A DNA stretch of 7,209 bases from Acidobacteriota bacterium (GCA_003476685.1 DMVN01000243.1:1-7209), one strand, 5' to 3'; counted from the first letter of the stretch, positions 1 to 6,663 are shown. Numbers and translations are program-made. Notes: generated from the sequence alone by a model not told the origin.

Positions 1-383
1 GCTACGCCGTTATCAGGGAAATTCCACTTGATAAGCTGCTCCTGGGAATTCCCTTTTTCGGGCGGTCATTTAATACCGGAAAACTGTACGCTGCATCAAC
101 CGAGAGCCAGTATTACACGTACACCGATGTTCAGAAACTGCTGGCTTCTGGCTGGAAGTACAACTGGGATTTCTGCAGCCAGGTGCCGTTCCTCCTCAGT
201 CCCTCCAGGACCACCCTGCTGTCGTTTGACGATATCCGGTCAGTTTTCCGCAAGTGCCGCTACGTGCTGGACAAGGGCCTGGGTGGAGTTATCATCTGGG
301 AGGTTACGGCCGACTGGCATAACAACCGACCGGAGCTGCTGCAGACAGTGGCCAGGACTTTCCGCACCCCGGTTAAGAAATGA
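1..383 (+). CDS. GH18 chitinase-like glycoside hydrolase, C-terminal part (5' truncated)
   Basis: Reading from base 3 gives 126 residues ending at TGA 381-383; the start and the catalytic DxxDxDxE strand lie upstream of the window. What remains matches the last third of a GH18 barrel. Local residues 12-23 (LLLGIPFFGRSF) are the sixth-strand motif typical of the family. Residues ~37-72 resemble the small chitinase insertion domain, including WKYNWD and a following VP. Residues 72-104 form the SFDD...SVFRKCRYVLDKGLGGVIIWE segment, where a helix precedes strand eight and its conserved Trp (local W99) that floors the -1 subsite. Family knowledge: hydrolysis of beta-1,4-GlcNAc linkages in chitin, chitooligosaccharides, peptidoglycan or N-glycans by substrate-assisted catalysis. 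Substrate and activity cannot be judged without the acid residue; some GH18 proteins are non-catalytic lectins. The protein ends soon after the barrel, so there is no C-terminal binding module. It is the likely depolymerase for the amino-sugar genes downstream. Confidence 0.88.
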   Translation, partial: YAVIREIPLDKLLLGIPFFGRSFNTGKLYAASTESQYYTYTDVQKLLASGWKYNWDFCSQVPFLLSPSRTTLLSFDDIRSVFRKCRYVLDKGLGGVIIWEVTADWHNNRPELLQTVARTFRTPVKK

Positions 384-395
384 CCGGGCCCGGTC
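382..395. repeat. Perfect 14-bp GC palindrome overlapping the GH18 stop codon
   Basis: GACCGGGCCCGGTC is its own reverse complement and shares its first two bases with the TGA stop of the upstream gene. As RNA it could form only a five-pair stem with a GGCC loop, and no U-run follows, so it is a poor intrinsic terminator. It could be a dyad for a DNA-binding protein or chance in GC-rich sequence. Confidence 0.4.
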
Positions 396-527
396 TAGGA
401 TTTTCCCAGGCGCGGCCGTGGTATCCGACTTACTTTTCCCGGTTAATCAATCATTCAGGACGGCCAATAAGACTTTTTAGTGGTTGAACGCAGGTCAGTC
501 CTCCCAGATTAGAGGCTCTTGACGTAG

Positions 528-568
528 GCCCGGCCTGAAGGCTGGTCGCAATTTTATCTTTTATCTTG
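528..568 (+). terminator. Possible intrinsic terminator hairpin after the GH18 gene
   Basis: CCGGCC (530-535), loop TGAA (536-539) and GGCTGG (540-545) form a six-pair stem with one G-U pair. A bulged C would allow two more pairs outside. After four bases comes a T-rich stretch (552-568). The stem is short and the T-run is interrupted, so this is only a moderate candidate. If real, it would separate transcription of the GH18 gene from the genes downstream. Confidence 0.35.
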
Positions 569-602
569 TAACGAGAAAAATGGCCCAAGATAAAAGGTGA
601 AA
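552..602 (+). promoter_or_regulatory. Long AU-rich hairpin upstream of the GH42-like gene
   Basis: Arm 552-568 pairs with 586-602 over 17 positions: 15 Watson-Crick pairs and two U-G pairs (555-599 and 557-597). An uninterrupted perfect 11-bp core joins 558-568 (CTTTTATCTTG) to 586-596 (CAAGATAAAAG), with a 17-nt loop. The structure ends 58 nt before the ATG at 661. A T-run at 606-610 lies just downstream, so it might act as a terminator or attenuator. It could also be a 5'-UTR stability element or an inverted-repeat operator. It matches no riboswitch class that I recognise. Confidence 0.45.
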
Positions 603-660
603 AAATTTTTAAAATCGTGAATAATGAATTCAAGAGGAAAAAACAGACAGTGAGGGTTTT

Positions 661-2991
661 ATGGAAAAGAAAAAAATCTCCTCGTTATTGGTTGCTTCGT
701 TTCTGGCTTTAGCCGTCGGGCTTCTAACCGCACTTATTGGGCTGGCCGAATCCCGGGTCCGGGACAGCGCCAGACACCACGATTTTTTCCCGGTCTCAGT
801 CTGGTATACCGGGGGCCAGGTCCGGGCCCCGATGATTGAACCGGTCACGGCCAAATCCCGGGCCGAGTGGAAAAAAGACCTGGAGCAGATAAAAAAGCTG
901 GGTTTTAACACCGTTCGCTGCTGGCTGGAATGGGCCTACAACGAGAAGGAAGAGGGAAAATATGATTTTTCCAGTCTGCAATTGCTGACCGACCTGTCGG
1001 CCGAAGTCGGGCTGAAAGTCATCTGCCAGGTTTACATCGATTCGGCCCCGGAGTGGGTCGGCCAGAAATATCCCGATTCGGCTTTCGTCGCTTCCAACGA
1101 CCTCAAGGTTCATTCCCAGTCAGCACCGGGATTCTGCTTTGACCATCCCGGCGTCCAGGAAAAAATTCTGGAATTTTTCAGCGCCGCGGCCCGGGCCGTC
1201 AAAAACAAACCGGCCTTTTATGGCTGGGACCTGTGGAGCGAGCCCCATATCATCAACTGGTCGGAAGTCTATCACCTGGGTGATCTGAGGTACATCCAGT
1301 TCTGCTACTGTCCTTCAAGCCAGGCCCGCTTCCGGGATTGGCTGAGAAAAAAATACGGAAGCATTGAAAAGCTTAACCAGGCCTGGCACCGGACTTACAG
1401 GACTTTTGAGGAGGTGGAACCGCCCCGCTTCGGCACCATCTTGACCTACACCGACTACGTTGACTGGCAGGAATACATTTCCGACAAGCTGGCCGAAGAC
1501 CTGGCCCTGAAAGCCCGGGCCATCAAGAAAGTTTTTCCGGAATCGGTGGTCACCAGCCACTCGGCCATTCCTGGTCTGTTCAGCCGGCCATCCTGGGACG
1601 GCACACCGGATGACCGGAAGATGAACGACAGCGTCGATTATTACGGCGTCTCGATTTATCCCAAACATGCCGGTGCCGTAAGACCCTGGTCGCCATTCTT
1701 CCGGGCAGCCGGGCTGGATTTTGTCCGGTCCATGAGCCTGAAGAACGAGGGGTTTTACGTGGGCGAGCTCCAGGCCGGCTACGGTGTTTTCGGGATGAAG
1801 GTCAGCCTGCCGGTTACGGCCGCCGACCTGCGCGACTGGATGTGGAGCATGGTGGCTTACGGAGCCAGGGCCATTAATATCTACGCTTATTACCCGATGA
1901 GCTCCGGCTACGAAGCCGGCGGCTATGGCTTGATTGAACTCGACGGGAAAATAACTCCAAGAGCTGAGGAAGCAGGAAGGATAGCTCGAGCGATTACCAG
2001 GAATATGGACCTTTTCCTCAAAGCCAGACCACCAAAGGCTGAAATTGCCATTGTCTATAATCCGCTTTCACACCTGGTTGGCGGACAGCAAACTTTCACT
2101 TCCGAAGGCCAGCCGGTCGGTTATAACAACCTCAGCGAATCGCTCCAGGGTGTGCACCGGGCATTCTTCGAGCGTGGCTTAAAGGTTGATTTTCTCCACG
2201 TCCGTGACCTGAAGAAGAAAGCTGCCGGTTACCGGCTGCTTATCGCCCCCTACCCGGTGATGATTTCGCAGCCTTATGTTCAGGACCTTATAAGGTACGT
2301 AGAACAGGGTGGAACGCTTCTGGTTGAGGCTCGAGCCGGCTGGATAGACGAGAAGGGCTTTGCCTTCCCGGTCATTCCCGGCGGGGGACTGGACGGGGTG
2401 CTGGGCTGCCGGGAAGCCCGGTTGCTGCCCATCCCGAAAACAGGCCAGATGACCATCAGCCAGAGTCATCCGGCCCTGCCCTGGCTCAAGCCGGGAGATA
2501 CGCTCGACACTGTGTTTTTCGAAGAAACCTTTGAAATCACCGACAACAAAGCCCGGGTGCTGGCCACCAGCCCCGACGGACAGCCGATGCTGGTCCTGGC
2601 TCCATACGGGAAAGGCCAGGCCATAATAGCCGGTTCCTTCCTGGGCTCGGCCTATCATCATTTTCGTAATCCTAACAACGGGAAATTCCTGGCCGGCCTG
2701 GCCGAATGGCTGAACCTCAGGCCTGAGCTGGAAATAGAATCGCACCCGGAAAAGGCCCTCCTCGAATGGCGCTTACTCGAGGGCCTCGATTACCGCCTGC
2801 TGTTTGTTTTTAACCGGGGAGAAGAAAAAGCCAAGGCAGCTCTTACCGCCAGATGGCCCTGGTCCAGGATTGAGCTCAAGAACCTGGAGACTGGAGAAAA
2901 AATTCCTTTCAAGCATGACCAGAACCGGCAGAGCTTCAACCTGGAGCTGGAGCCTCAGGGGGTTGTGGTTTTACTGGCCAGAAAAAGCTGA
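661..2991 (+). CDS. Exported GH42-like beta-glycosidase (beta-galactosidase fold, altered acid/base motif)
   Basis: The 776-residue protein starts with a Lys-rich, hydrophobic segment (residues 1-29), a signal peptide or membrane anchor with no lipobox Cys. A TIM barrel follows (~60-445), then a Rossmann-like, glutamine-amidotransferase-type domain (~458-685) as in the GH42 trimerisation domain, and a small beta domain (~690-776). Barrel landmarks are GFNTVRCWLEWAYNE (81-95), the Cys-bearing FCYCPSSQARFRDWLRKKYG (214-233), and LNQAW (238-242). Predicted acid/base is E194 in WDLWSEPH and predicted nucleophile is E369 in YVGELQAGYG. Their 175-residue spacing suits the family. WMWSMVAYGARAINIYAYYP (393-412) is the conserved strand region after the nucleophile. 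GH42 and other clan GH-A enzymes usually have Asn-Glu at the acid/base; here it is Ser193-Glu194. The ATG follows GAGGG (652-656) by 4 nt, and no better in-frame start was found upstream. Substrate is uncertain: beta-galactoside, or glucosaminide given the neighbours. Confidence 0.78.
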   Translation: MEKKKISSLLVASFLALAVGLLTALIGLAESRVRDSARHHDFFPVSVWYTGGQVRAPMIEPVTAKSRAEWKKDLEQIKKLGFNTVRCWLEWAYNEKEEGKYDFSSLQLLTDLSAEVGLKVICQVYIDSAPEWVGQKYPDSAFVASNDLKVHSQSAPGFCFDHPGVQEKILEFFSAAARAVKNKPAFYGWDLWSEPHIINWSEVYHLGDLRYIQFCYCPSSQARFRDWLRKKYGSIEKLNQAWHRTYRTFEEVEPPRFGTILTYTDYVDWQEYISDKLAEDLALKARAIKKVFPESVVTSHSAIPGLFSRPSWDGTPDDRKMNDSVDYYGVSIYPKHAGAVRPWSPFFRAAGLDFVRSMSLKNEGFYVGELQAGYGVFGMKVSLPVTAADLRDWMWSMVAYGARAINIYAYYPMSSGYEAGGYGLIELDGKITPRAEEAGRIARAITRNMDLFLKARPPKAEIAIVYNPLSHLVGGQQTFTSEGQPVGYNNLSESLQGVHRAFFERGLKVDFLHVRDLKKKAAGYRLLIAPYPVMISQPYVQDLIRYVEQGGTLLVEARAGWIDEKGFAFPVIPGGGLDGVLGCREARLLPIPKTGQMTISQSHPALPWLKPGDTLDTVFFEETFEITDNKARVLATSPDGQPMLVLAPYGKGQAIIAGSFLGSAYHHFRNPNNGKFLAGLAEWLNLRPELEIESHPEKALLEWRLLEGLDYRLLFVFNRGEEKAKAALTARWPWSRIELKNLETGEKIPFKHDQNRQSFNLELEPQGVVVLLARKS

Positions 2992-3103
2992 GCCTTTTGG
3001 TGGGGCCAGAATTGGTTATGACAGGAAAATGGGTTGGAAGTAAAAAATACCTTAAAAAGTAAGTAGATGAATAAAAGAATAGGAAACGGATCATCCCGCG
3101 AAG

Positions 3104-3112
3104 AGGTGACCG
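3104..3112 (+). promoter_or_regulatory. Intergenic AGGTGACCG motif, copy 1
   Basis: AGGTGACCG occurs here upstream of the ROK gene and again at 5311-5319 upstream of the MFS gene. The core GGTGACC also occurs at 6670-6676 upstream of the YdjC-type gene. It may be a shared operator, but part of it looks like Shine-Dalgarno sequence, so the functional call is weak. Confidence 0.25.
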
Positions 3113-3144
3113 GCTGGTGAAAGATGAAAACGGGCCGTGAACTT

Positions 3145-3175
3145 GAAAGAAAGAAGAGGAGAGAGAAGGAGAAAA
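3145..3175 (+). other. Uninterrupted 31-nt purine tract in a purine-rich spacer
   Basis: Every base from 3145 to 3175 on the plus strand is A or G. It is the core of a purine-biased stretch running from about 3010 through the first codons of the ROK gene (~3332). Such mirror-like tracts can adopt triplex DNA, and as RNA they carry several Shine-Dalgarno-like GGAG/AGGAG words. No gene with family similarity was seen in this spacer. Confidence 0.6.
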
Positions 3176-3255
3176 TTAATACGAAATGTGAATCGAAAAT
3201 TGAGTGTAAAGAAGTAAAAGCTTGAGCCCGAGCCACGAAATTGTGATGGAGAGAT

Positions 3256-3260
3256 AGGAG
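3256..3260 (+). promoter_or_regulatory. Ribosome binding site favouring the upstream start of the ROK gene
   Basis: AGGAG lies 6 nt before the ATG at 3267 and is the only well-placed consensus site. The alternative ATG at 3333 (codon 23) has only a weak AAGAAG before it. Because the whole region is rich in A and G, SD-like words arise easily, so this site supports but does not prove the 3267 start. Confidence 0.5.
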
Positions 3261-3266
3261 AGAATA

Positions 3267-4316
3267 ATGCGGGAGATTAATAAGGTTAAGAAGATGAAGA
3301 AAATTGAGAAGGTTAAGACAAAGAAGAATAAAATGTCCCGAAGCTTAAAACCCCTAGTCGGGGCCATTGACCTCGGCGGCACCAAGATAGCCTCGGCTTT
3401 ATTCAGTCCGACCGGCTGTCCACTTTTCAGGTCTCGGGTGCCGGTGGCGCCGGAGGGCGGCCTGGCCGTGCTGGACCAAGTCATTTCTCTTTATTACCAG
3501 CTCGAAGCGGAAGCCGGAAAATTAAGGGGGCAACTCAGGGCCGTGGGCCTGTGCATTCCCGGGGTGGTTAACCCGGCTACCGGCCTGGTCTGGGCCCCAA
3601 ACATTCCGGGCTGGAAAGACTTTCAGTTACTGAAGACTCTCAAGAGAAATATCGCCTGTCCGGTGTCTGTGGTCAGCGACCGGACGGCCTGTGTTCTGGG
3701 CGAGACCTGGAAAGGAGCGGCCAGGAATAAAAAGAACGTCATCTTTCTGGCCGTGGGCACAGGAATTGGCGCCGGACTTATGGCCGAAGGAGTGGTCATT
3801 CATGGTGAAGGCGACCTGGCCGGGGCCGTAGGCTGGCTGGCTCTCAACCGGGAATACAAAGCCGGGTATGCCAAGACGGGCTGCTTCGAATGGGAGGCCT
3901 CTGGCGGAGCCCTGGCCAGAAAGGCCCGGGAGTTACTGGCTCGAAACCCGTACCTTCTTCCGCGGCCGGAAAAAGCTCAGCCAGCGGCGGATGAGGTGGA
4001 AATTGTCTGTGAAGCGGCCCGCCAGGGGCGGGTTGAAGCCCTGAAGCTGGTGCGGGAAATCCAAGATTACTTGGCCATGGGTCTGGCCAACCTGATTTCC
4101 ACGTTTAACCCGGAGGTGGTGGTCCTGGGCGGCGGGTTGTTTAAGTCGCCCGACCTGTTTTTTAAACCGCTCAGAGAGAAGTTCAAGAAATGGGCTCAAC
4201 CGCTGGCCGCCAGGAGCGTCAAACTGGTTTTATCAGCCCTGGGTCAGGAAGCAGCTCTCTATGGCTGCGCCCGTTCGGCCTGGTTAGAAATAGAAGCACT
4301 GGGTGGCCAGGATTAA
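3267..4316 (+). CDS. ROK-family sugar kinase with atypical substrate and zinc pocket
   Basis: The protein has 349 residues from ATG 3267, or 327 from ATG 3333. The ATP phosphate-binding DLGGTK motif is at 35-40. LCIPGVVNPATG (95-106) and APNIPGW (110-116) are typical ROK segments, the GTGIGAG loop is at 164-170, and NPEVVVLGGG (281-290) is the C-terminal adenosine/hinge motif. There is no N-terminal helix-turn-helix, so this looks like a kinase rather than a NagC/Mlc/XylR repressor. The catalytic Asp is D138. Around it the usual E-N-D-A-N reads V-S-D-R-T. The usual G-E-x-G-H reads G-A-V-G-W (186-190), and the CxCG zinc ligands are replaced while C206 and E208 of GCxE remain. This suggests a non-glucose substrate and no structural zinc. 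The first 22 residues (seven or more Lys, two 9-residue repeats) are unusual and may be untranslated. Phosphorylation of an amino sugar is inferred from the neighbouring GH18, SIS and YdjC genes. Confidence 0.87.
   Translation: MREINKVKKMKKIEKVKTKKNKMSRSLKPLVGAIDLGGTKIASALFSPTGCPLFRSRVPVAPEGGLAVLDQVISLYYQLEAEAGKLRGQLRAVGLCIPGVVNPATGLVWAPNIPGWKDFQLLKTLKRNIACPVSVVSDRTACVLGETWKGAARNKKNVIFLAVGTGIGAGLMAEGVVIHGEGDLAGAVGWLALNREYKAGYAKTGCFEWEASGGALARKARELLARNPYLLPRPEKAQPAADEVEIVCEAARQGRVEALKLVREIQDYLAMGLANLISTFNPEVVVLGGGLFKSPDLFFKPLREKFKKWAQPLAARSVKLVLSALGQEAALYGCARSAWLEIEALGGQD
3276..3329 (+). repeat. Degenerate 27-nt tandem duplication at the 5' end of the ROK ORF
   Basis: Bases 3276-3302 and 3303-3329 match at 21 of 27 positions and share the exact decamer AAGGTTAAGA (3282-3291 and 3309-3318). 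The period is a multiple of three, so translation from 3267 gives paired nine-residue units beginning INKVKK and IEKVKT. It lies wholly before the alternative ATG at 3333. Confidence 0.5.
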
Positions 4317-4448
4317 AAATATGAAACTGGCCAGTGCTTGCGGGCTGGCACCGTAGAATGAATCAGGTAGCCAGGCTTCCTGGGAATTAATTCATGATTA
4401 TCGTCATAAAACCGGAGAAGGCGAAATCAAGGATAAAGGAGAAAGAAC

Positions 4449-5285
4449 ATGTCGGCTGAAAAATATCTGGACAGAATACAGAAAATAATCGGTAAAATTC
4501 AGAAGACCCAGCTCCAGAAAATCCGCAAGGCCGGGAAGATAATAGCTGAAGCCATTGCTTCCGGCCACCGGGTTTATCTTTTCGGCAGCGGGCATTCAGT
4601 GATTCCGGTCATGGATGTCTTTCCCCGCTACGGCAGCTTTGTCGGCTTCTACCCGCTCTATGACCCGCGGCTGATGTGGCATAACGTCATCGGACCAGGC
4701 GGGGCCCGGGAATTGCTCTGGATAGAACGCAAAGAAGGCTACGCCGGGATTTTCCTGCAGAGTTATTCCCTTCTTCCGGGCGATGTGGTGGTCATTTTTT
4801 CCCATGGCGGCCGGAATGCCGCCCCGGTTGAAGTGGCTCTGGAAGCCAGAAGCCGCGGCCTTAAAGTGATAACCGTTTCCAGCCACCAGAACCTGAAGAT
4901 TTCCCGACCCTCCCATTCTTCGGGCCGGTTTCTGGCCGACCTGGCTGACGTGGCCATTGATAATTGCACACCTCCGGAAGATGCCCTGGTTGATGTCGGG
5001 AAACCGGAAAAAATTGCCGCCGGCTCGACTGTAGCCGCGGTCTCGGTGGCCATGGCCCTGGTGGCAGAAGCCGGGACCATCCTGGCCAGGGAGGGGAAAT
5101 TGCCGCCGACCTTTGTTTCGCCTAATGTTCCGGGGGTAGCTCCAGACCATAACGACCGCGTCTACCAGGCTTTTACCGATTTTTTCTACGGCCGGCCCGC
5201 TCCTAAAAACATTCCGGAAGAGGGGGCCTCAGCCTTTTTTGAAGCCGGGGCAGGTAAATCCCCGAAGAAAAAGATGAAAAAATAG
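4449..5285 (+). CDS. SIS-domain phosphosugar-binding protein (UPF0309/COG4821-like)
   Basis: The 278-residue, apparently cytoplasmic protein has a helical N-terminus (1-38) followed by one SIS (sugar isomerase) domain. YLFGSGHS (43-50) is the first nucleotide-like loop that binds the sugar phosphate. VVVIFSHGGRNAAPVEVA (113-130) corresponds to the second Ser-rich loop and its helix (the family's S-x-x-G-x-N pattern). KVITVSS (139-145) is the following strand. The AAGSTVAAV (190-198) and FVSPNVPG (222-229) segments resemble the UPF0309 family. That family has one SIS domain, unlike tandem-SIS GlmS or archaeal GlmD, and its reaction is not firmly established. The Lys-rich C-terminal tail (~255-278) looks unstructured. 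AAGGAG (4436-4441) lies 7 nt before the ATG. Placed directly after a ROK kinase, it probably handles that kinase's product, as an isomerase, deaminase, lyase or sensor. The preceding 132-nt spacer carries only a weak CCAGG-CTT-CCTGG hairpin (4371-4383). Confidence 0.82.
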   Translation: MSAEKYLDRIQKIIGKIQKTQLQKIRKAGKIIAEAIASGHRVYLFGSGHSVIPVMDVFPRYGSFVGFYPLYDPRLMWHNVIGPGGARELLWIERKEGYAGIFLQSYSLLPGDVVVIFSHGGRNAAPVEVALEARSRGLKVITVSSHQNLKISRPSHSSGRFLADLADVAIDNCTPPEDALVDVGKPEKIAAGSTVAAVSVAMALVAEAGTILAREGKLPPTFVSPNVPGVAPDHNDRVYQAFTDFFYGRPAPKNIPEEGASAFFEAGAGKSPKKKMKK

Positions 5286-5321
5286 CCGCTGGCTTTGAGG
5301 GAGGGCCAGGAGGTGACCGTG

Positions 5322-5366
5322 ATGGTTTTAAGGGAAAAAGGAGTTAACGATGGAAAAAAGCTCTAA
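5322..5366 (+). CDS. Possible 14-codon leader ORF overlapping the MFS gene start
   Basis: A complete Shine-Dalgarno sequence, AGGAGGTGA (5308-5316), precedes ATG 5322 by 5 nt; a GTG in the same frame sits at 5319. The ORF encodes MVLREKGVNDGKKL and stops at TAA 5364-5366, 17 bases past the start of the MFS gene in another frame. Its ribosome site is stronger than that of the MFS gene, and translation could reach and couple to the MFS start. The peptide has no recognisable motif. The site could simply be a chance match, so confidence is low. Confidence 0.25.
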   Translation: MVLREKGVNDGKKL

Positions 5367-6540
5367 CTCTCAGCCGGAAAACGCCGCCGCTTCCCGGCTG
5401 GCCTGGAAACTGACCGCGGCCAGTTCTTCCAGCATCTTTGTTTTCGGCATTGTCATGGCCATACTCGGGGCTATCCTGCCGCAGCTTGTGGACCGTCTCA
5501 GCCTGCAGCGGGCGCAGGCCGGAAACCTGTTTTTCTTCATGAACCTGGGTATGCTGGCGGCCACCCTGTTTTTCGGGCCGGTGGTCGACCGTTTCGGTTT
5601 CAAGCTGTTGCTGGCCCTGAGTTCACTGCTGGTCGGCCTGTCTTTCACCGGGCTGGCTTTTTCTTCAACTTATGACCTGGTCCTGCTTTCGGTCATCTTT
5701 CTCGGACTGGCCGGCGGAGTGCTGAACGGCGGCAGCAACGCCCTGGTCAACGACCTCAACCCTGACCGCCGGGCGGCAGCTTTGAATTTCCTGGGCGTCT
5801 TTTTCGGTTTCGGGGCGATGCTGGTGCCGCTGATCATCGGCGGCTTTTTGATACAACTCGGGTTGAGACCGGTCATCCTGATAGCGGCCGCTCTCAGTCT
5901 GGTGCCCTTTATCCTGTTTTCTGTATTCAGCTTTCCCCGCCCCAAGCAGCCCCAGGGTTTTCCTCTCAAAGACGTCAGGAAAATCATAAGTTCGGGGCTG
6001 CTGTGGCTGGCCGCCTTCATCCTGTTTTTCCAGTCGGGGAATGAATTTTCAGTGGGTGGCTGGTTGAGCAGCTATTTCCAGGAAAGGTTTAATTTCAGCC
6101 TGAGCCAGTCGGCCCTGGTGCTCTCCGGCTACTGGTTTTTCCTGATCGTCGGCCGCTTTCTCTACCCGGGGTTAAACCGGTTCTGGAAGAGGGAAACGGT
6201 GGTGCTGGTAAGCGTGGTGTTAGCCCTGGTCGCTGTGGCCGGCTTGATTCTAAGCCCCCTGAGCTCCCTGGCAGTGGTATTCGCCCTGTTAATCGGGCTG
6301 GGCTTTGCGGCCATCTACCCGACCACCCTTTCGGTCATAGGCGAAAAATTTCCGGCCTTTTCCGGCACAGCTTTTTCCCTGGCCATCAGCACCGGCCTGG
6401 TCGGCGGGATGCTTTCACCCTGGCTGATCGGGCGGGTGAGCCAGGGTTATTCGCTGCAAACGGCTCTTCTGGTGCCGCTTTTTAACCTGACGATGATTCT
6501 GATATTACAGTTGATTGTCAGGAAAAAGGTGATGACCTGA
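5350..6540 (+). CDS. MFS sugar permease (FucP-like), 12 transmembrane segments
   Basis: The 396-residue protein has about 12 hydrophobic segments, roughly at 26-47, 58-77, 85-105, 108-128, 142-166, 173-194, 214-230, 252-272, 283-302, 305-325, 337-360 and 370-390. The MFS signature between TM2 and TM3 is present as GPVVDRFGFK (76-85). NGGSNALVNDLNPDRRAAAL (126-145) with the following glycine-rich helix, and the acidic GNEFSVGGWL (230-239) in TM7, resemble the fucose/glucose-galactose permease group (COG0738), which drives sugar uptake with H+ or Na+. The length is normal for that group. AAGGAG (5338-5343) lies 6 nt before the ATG. The gene follows the SIS gene by 64 nt, so co-transcription is likely. 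The carried sugar is not readable from sequence; a monosaccharide or amino sugar released outside the cell by the neighbouring hydrolases is inferred. Confidence 0.88.
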   Translation: MEKSSNSQPENAAASRLAWKLTAASSSSIFVFGIVMAILGAILPQLVDRLSLQRAQAGNLFFFMNLGMLAATLFFGPVVDRFGFKLLLALSSLLVGLSFTGLAFSSTYDLVLLSVIFLGLAGGVLNGGSNALVNDLNPDRRAAALNFLGVFFGFGAMLVPLIIGGFLIQLGLRPVILIAAALSLVPFILFSVFSFPRPKQPQGFPLKDVRKIISSGLLWLAAFILFFQSGNEFSVGGWLSSYFQERFNFSLSQSALVLSGYWFFLIVGRFLYPGLNRFWKRETVVLVSVVLALVAVAGLILSPLSSLAVVFALLIGLGFAAIYPTTLSVIGEKFPAFSGTAFSLAISTGLVGGMLSPWLIGRVSQGYSLQTALLVPLFNLTMILILQLIVRKKVMT

Positions 6541-6663
6541 AAGACCGGTCAGCCTCTGATTGCCAGGAAATGGCTGGATGAAACAAGCTCAAAAATAAAA
6601 TGAAAAGAGCCGGGGGTCGGGGTAAAATAAAACTCAGAGAGCAACAAGCTTGAGGTTATGAGC

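Noticed and set aside
28..480. 150-codon open frame on the plus strand in frame 1
   Set aside because: It overlaps the GH18 frame, which has clear family motifs, and its own translation is Ser/Arg/Pro-rich with no recognisable domain.
519..547. TTGACG (519-524) as a -35 promoter element
   Set aside because: No TATAAT-like hexamer lies at 16-18 bp spacing; the TAAAAT at 610-615 is too far away and lacks its own -35.
451..633. 60-codon minus-strand frame across the 384-660 spacer
   Set aside because: It runs through the long hairpin, has no family similarity that I recognise, and shows no convincing codon pattern. It could be part of a dispersed repeat but cannot be supported as a gene.
2179..2745. 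188-codon minus-strand frame inside the GH42-like gene
   Set aside because: Antisense shadow of a well-supported coding region; no domain motifs in its translation.
2981..2999. Possible terminator stem across the GH42-like stop codon (AAAAAGC-TGA-GCCTTTT)
   Set aside because: The stem has an A-C mismatch and a tight three-base loop, with only two G-C pairs; too weak to call.
3124..3225. 33-codon Lys/Glu-rich ORF in the purine-rich spacer
   Set aside because: Composition follows the purine bias of the DNA, the SD-like word is too far upstream, and no motif is present; kept only as part of the purine-bias finding.
4371..4383. CCAGG-CTT-CCTGG hairpin upstream of the SIS gene
   Set aside because: Five-pair stem with a three-base loop and no U-run; short dyads like this are common in GC-rich sequence.
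4596..5150. 184-codon minus-strand frame inside the SIS gene
   Set aside because: Antisense shadow; the plus strand carries clear SIS motifs.
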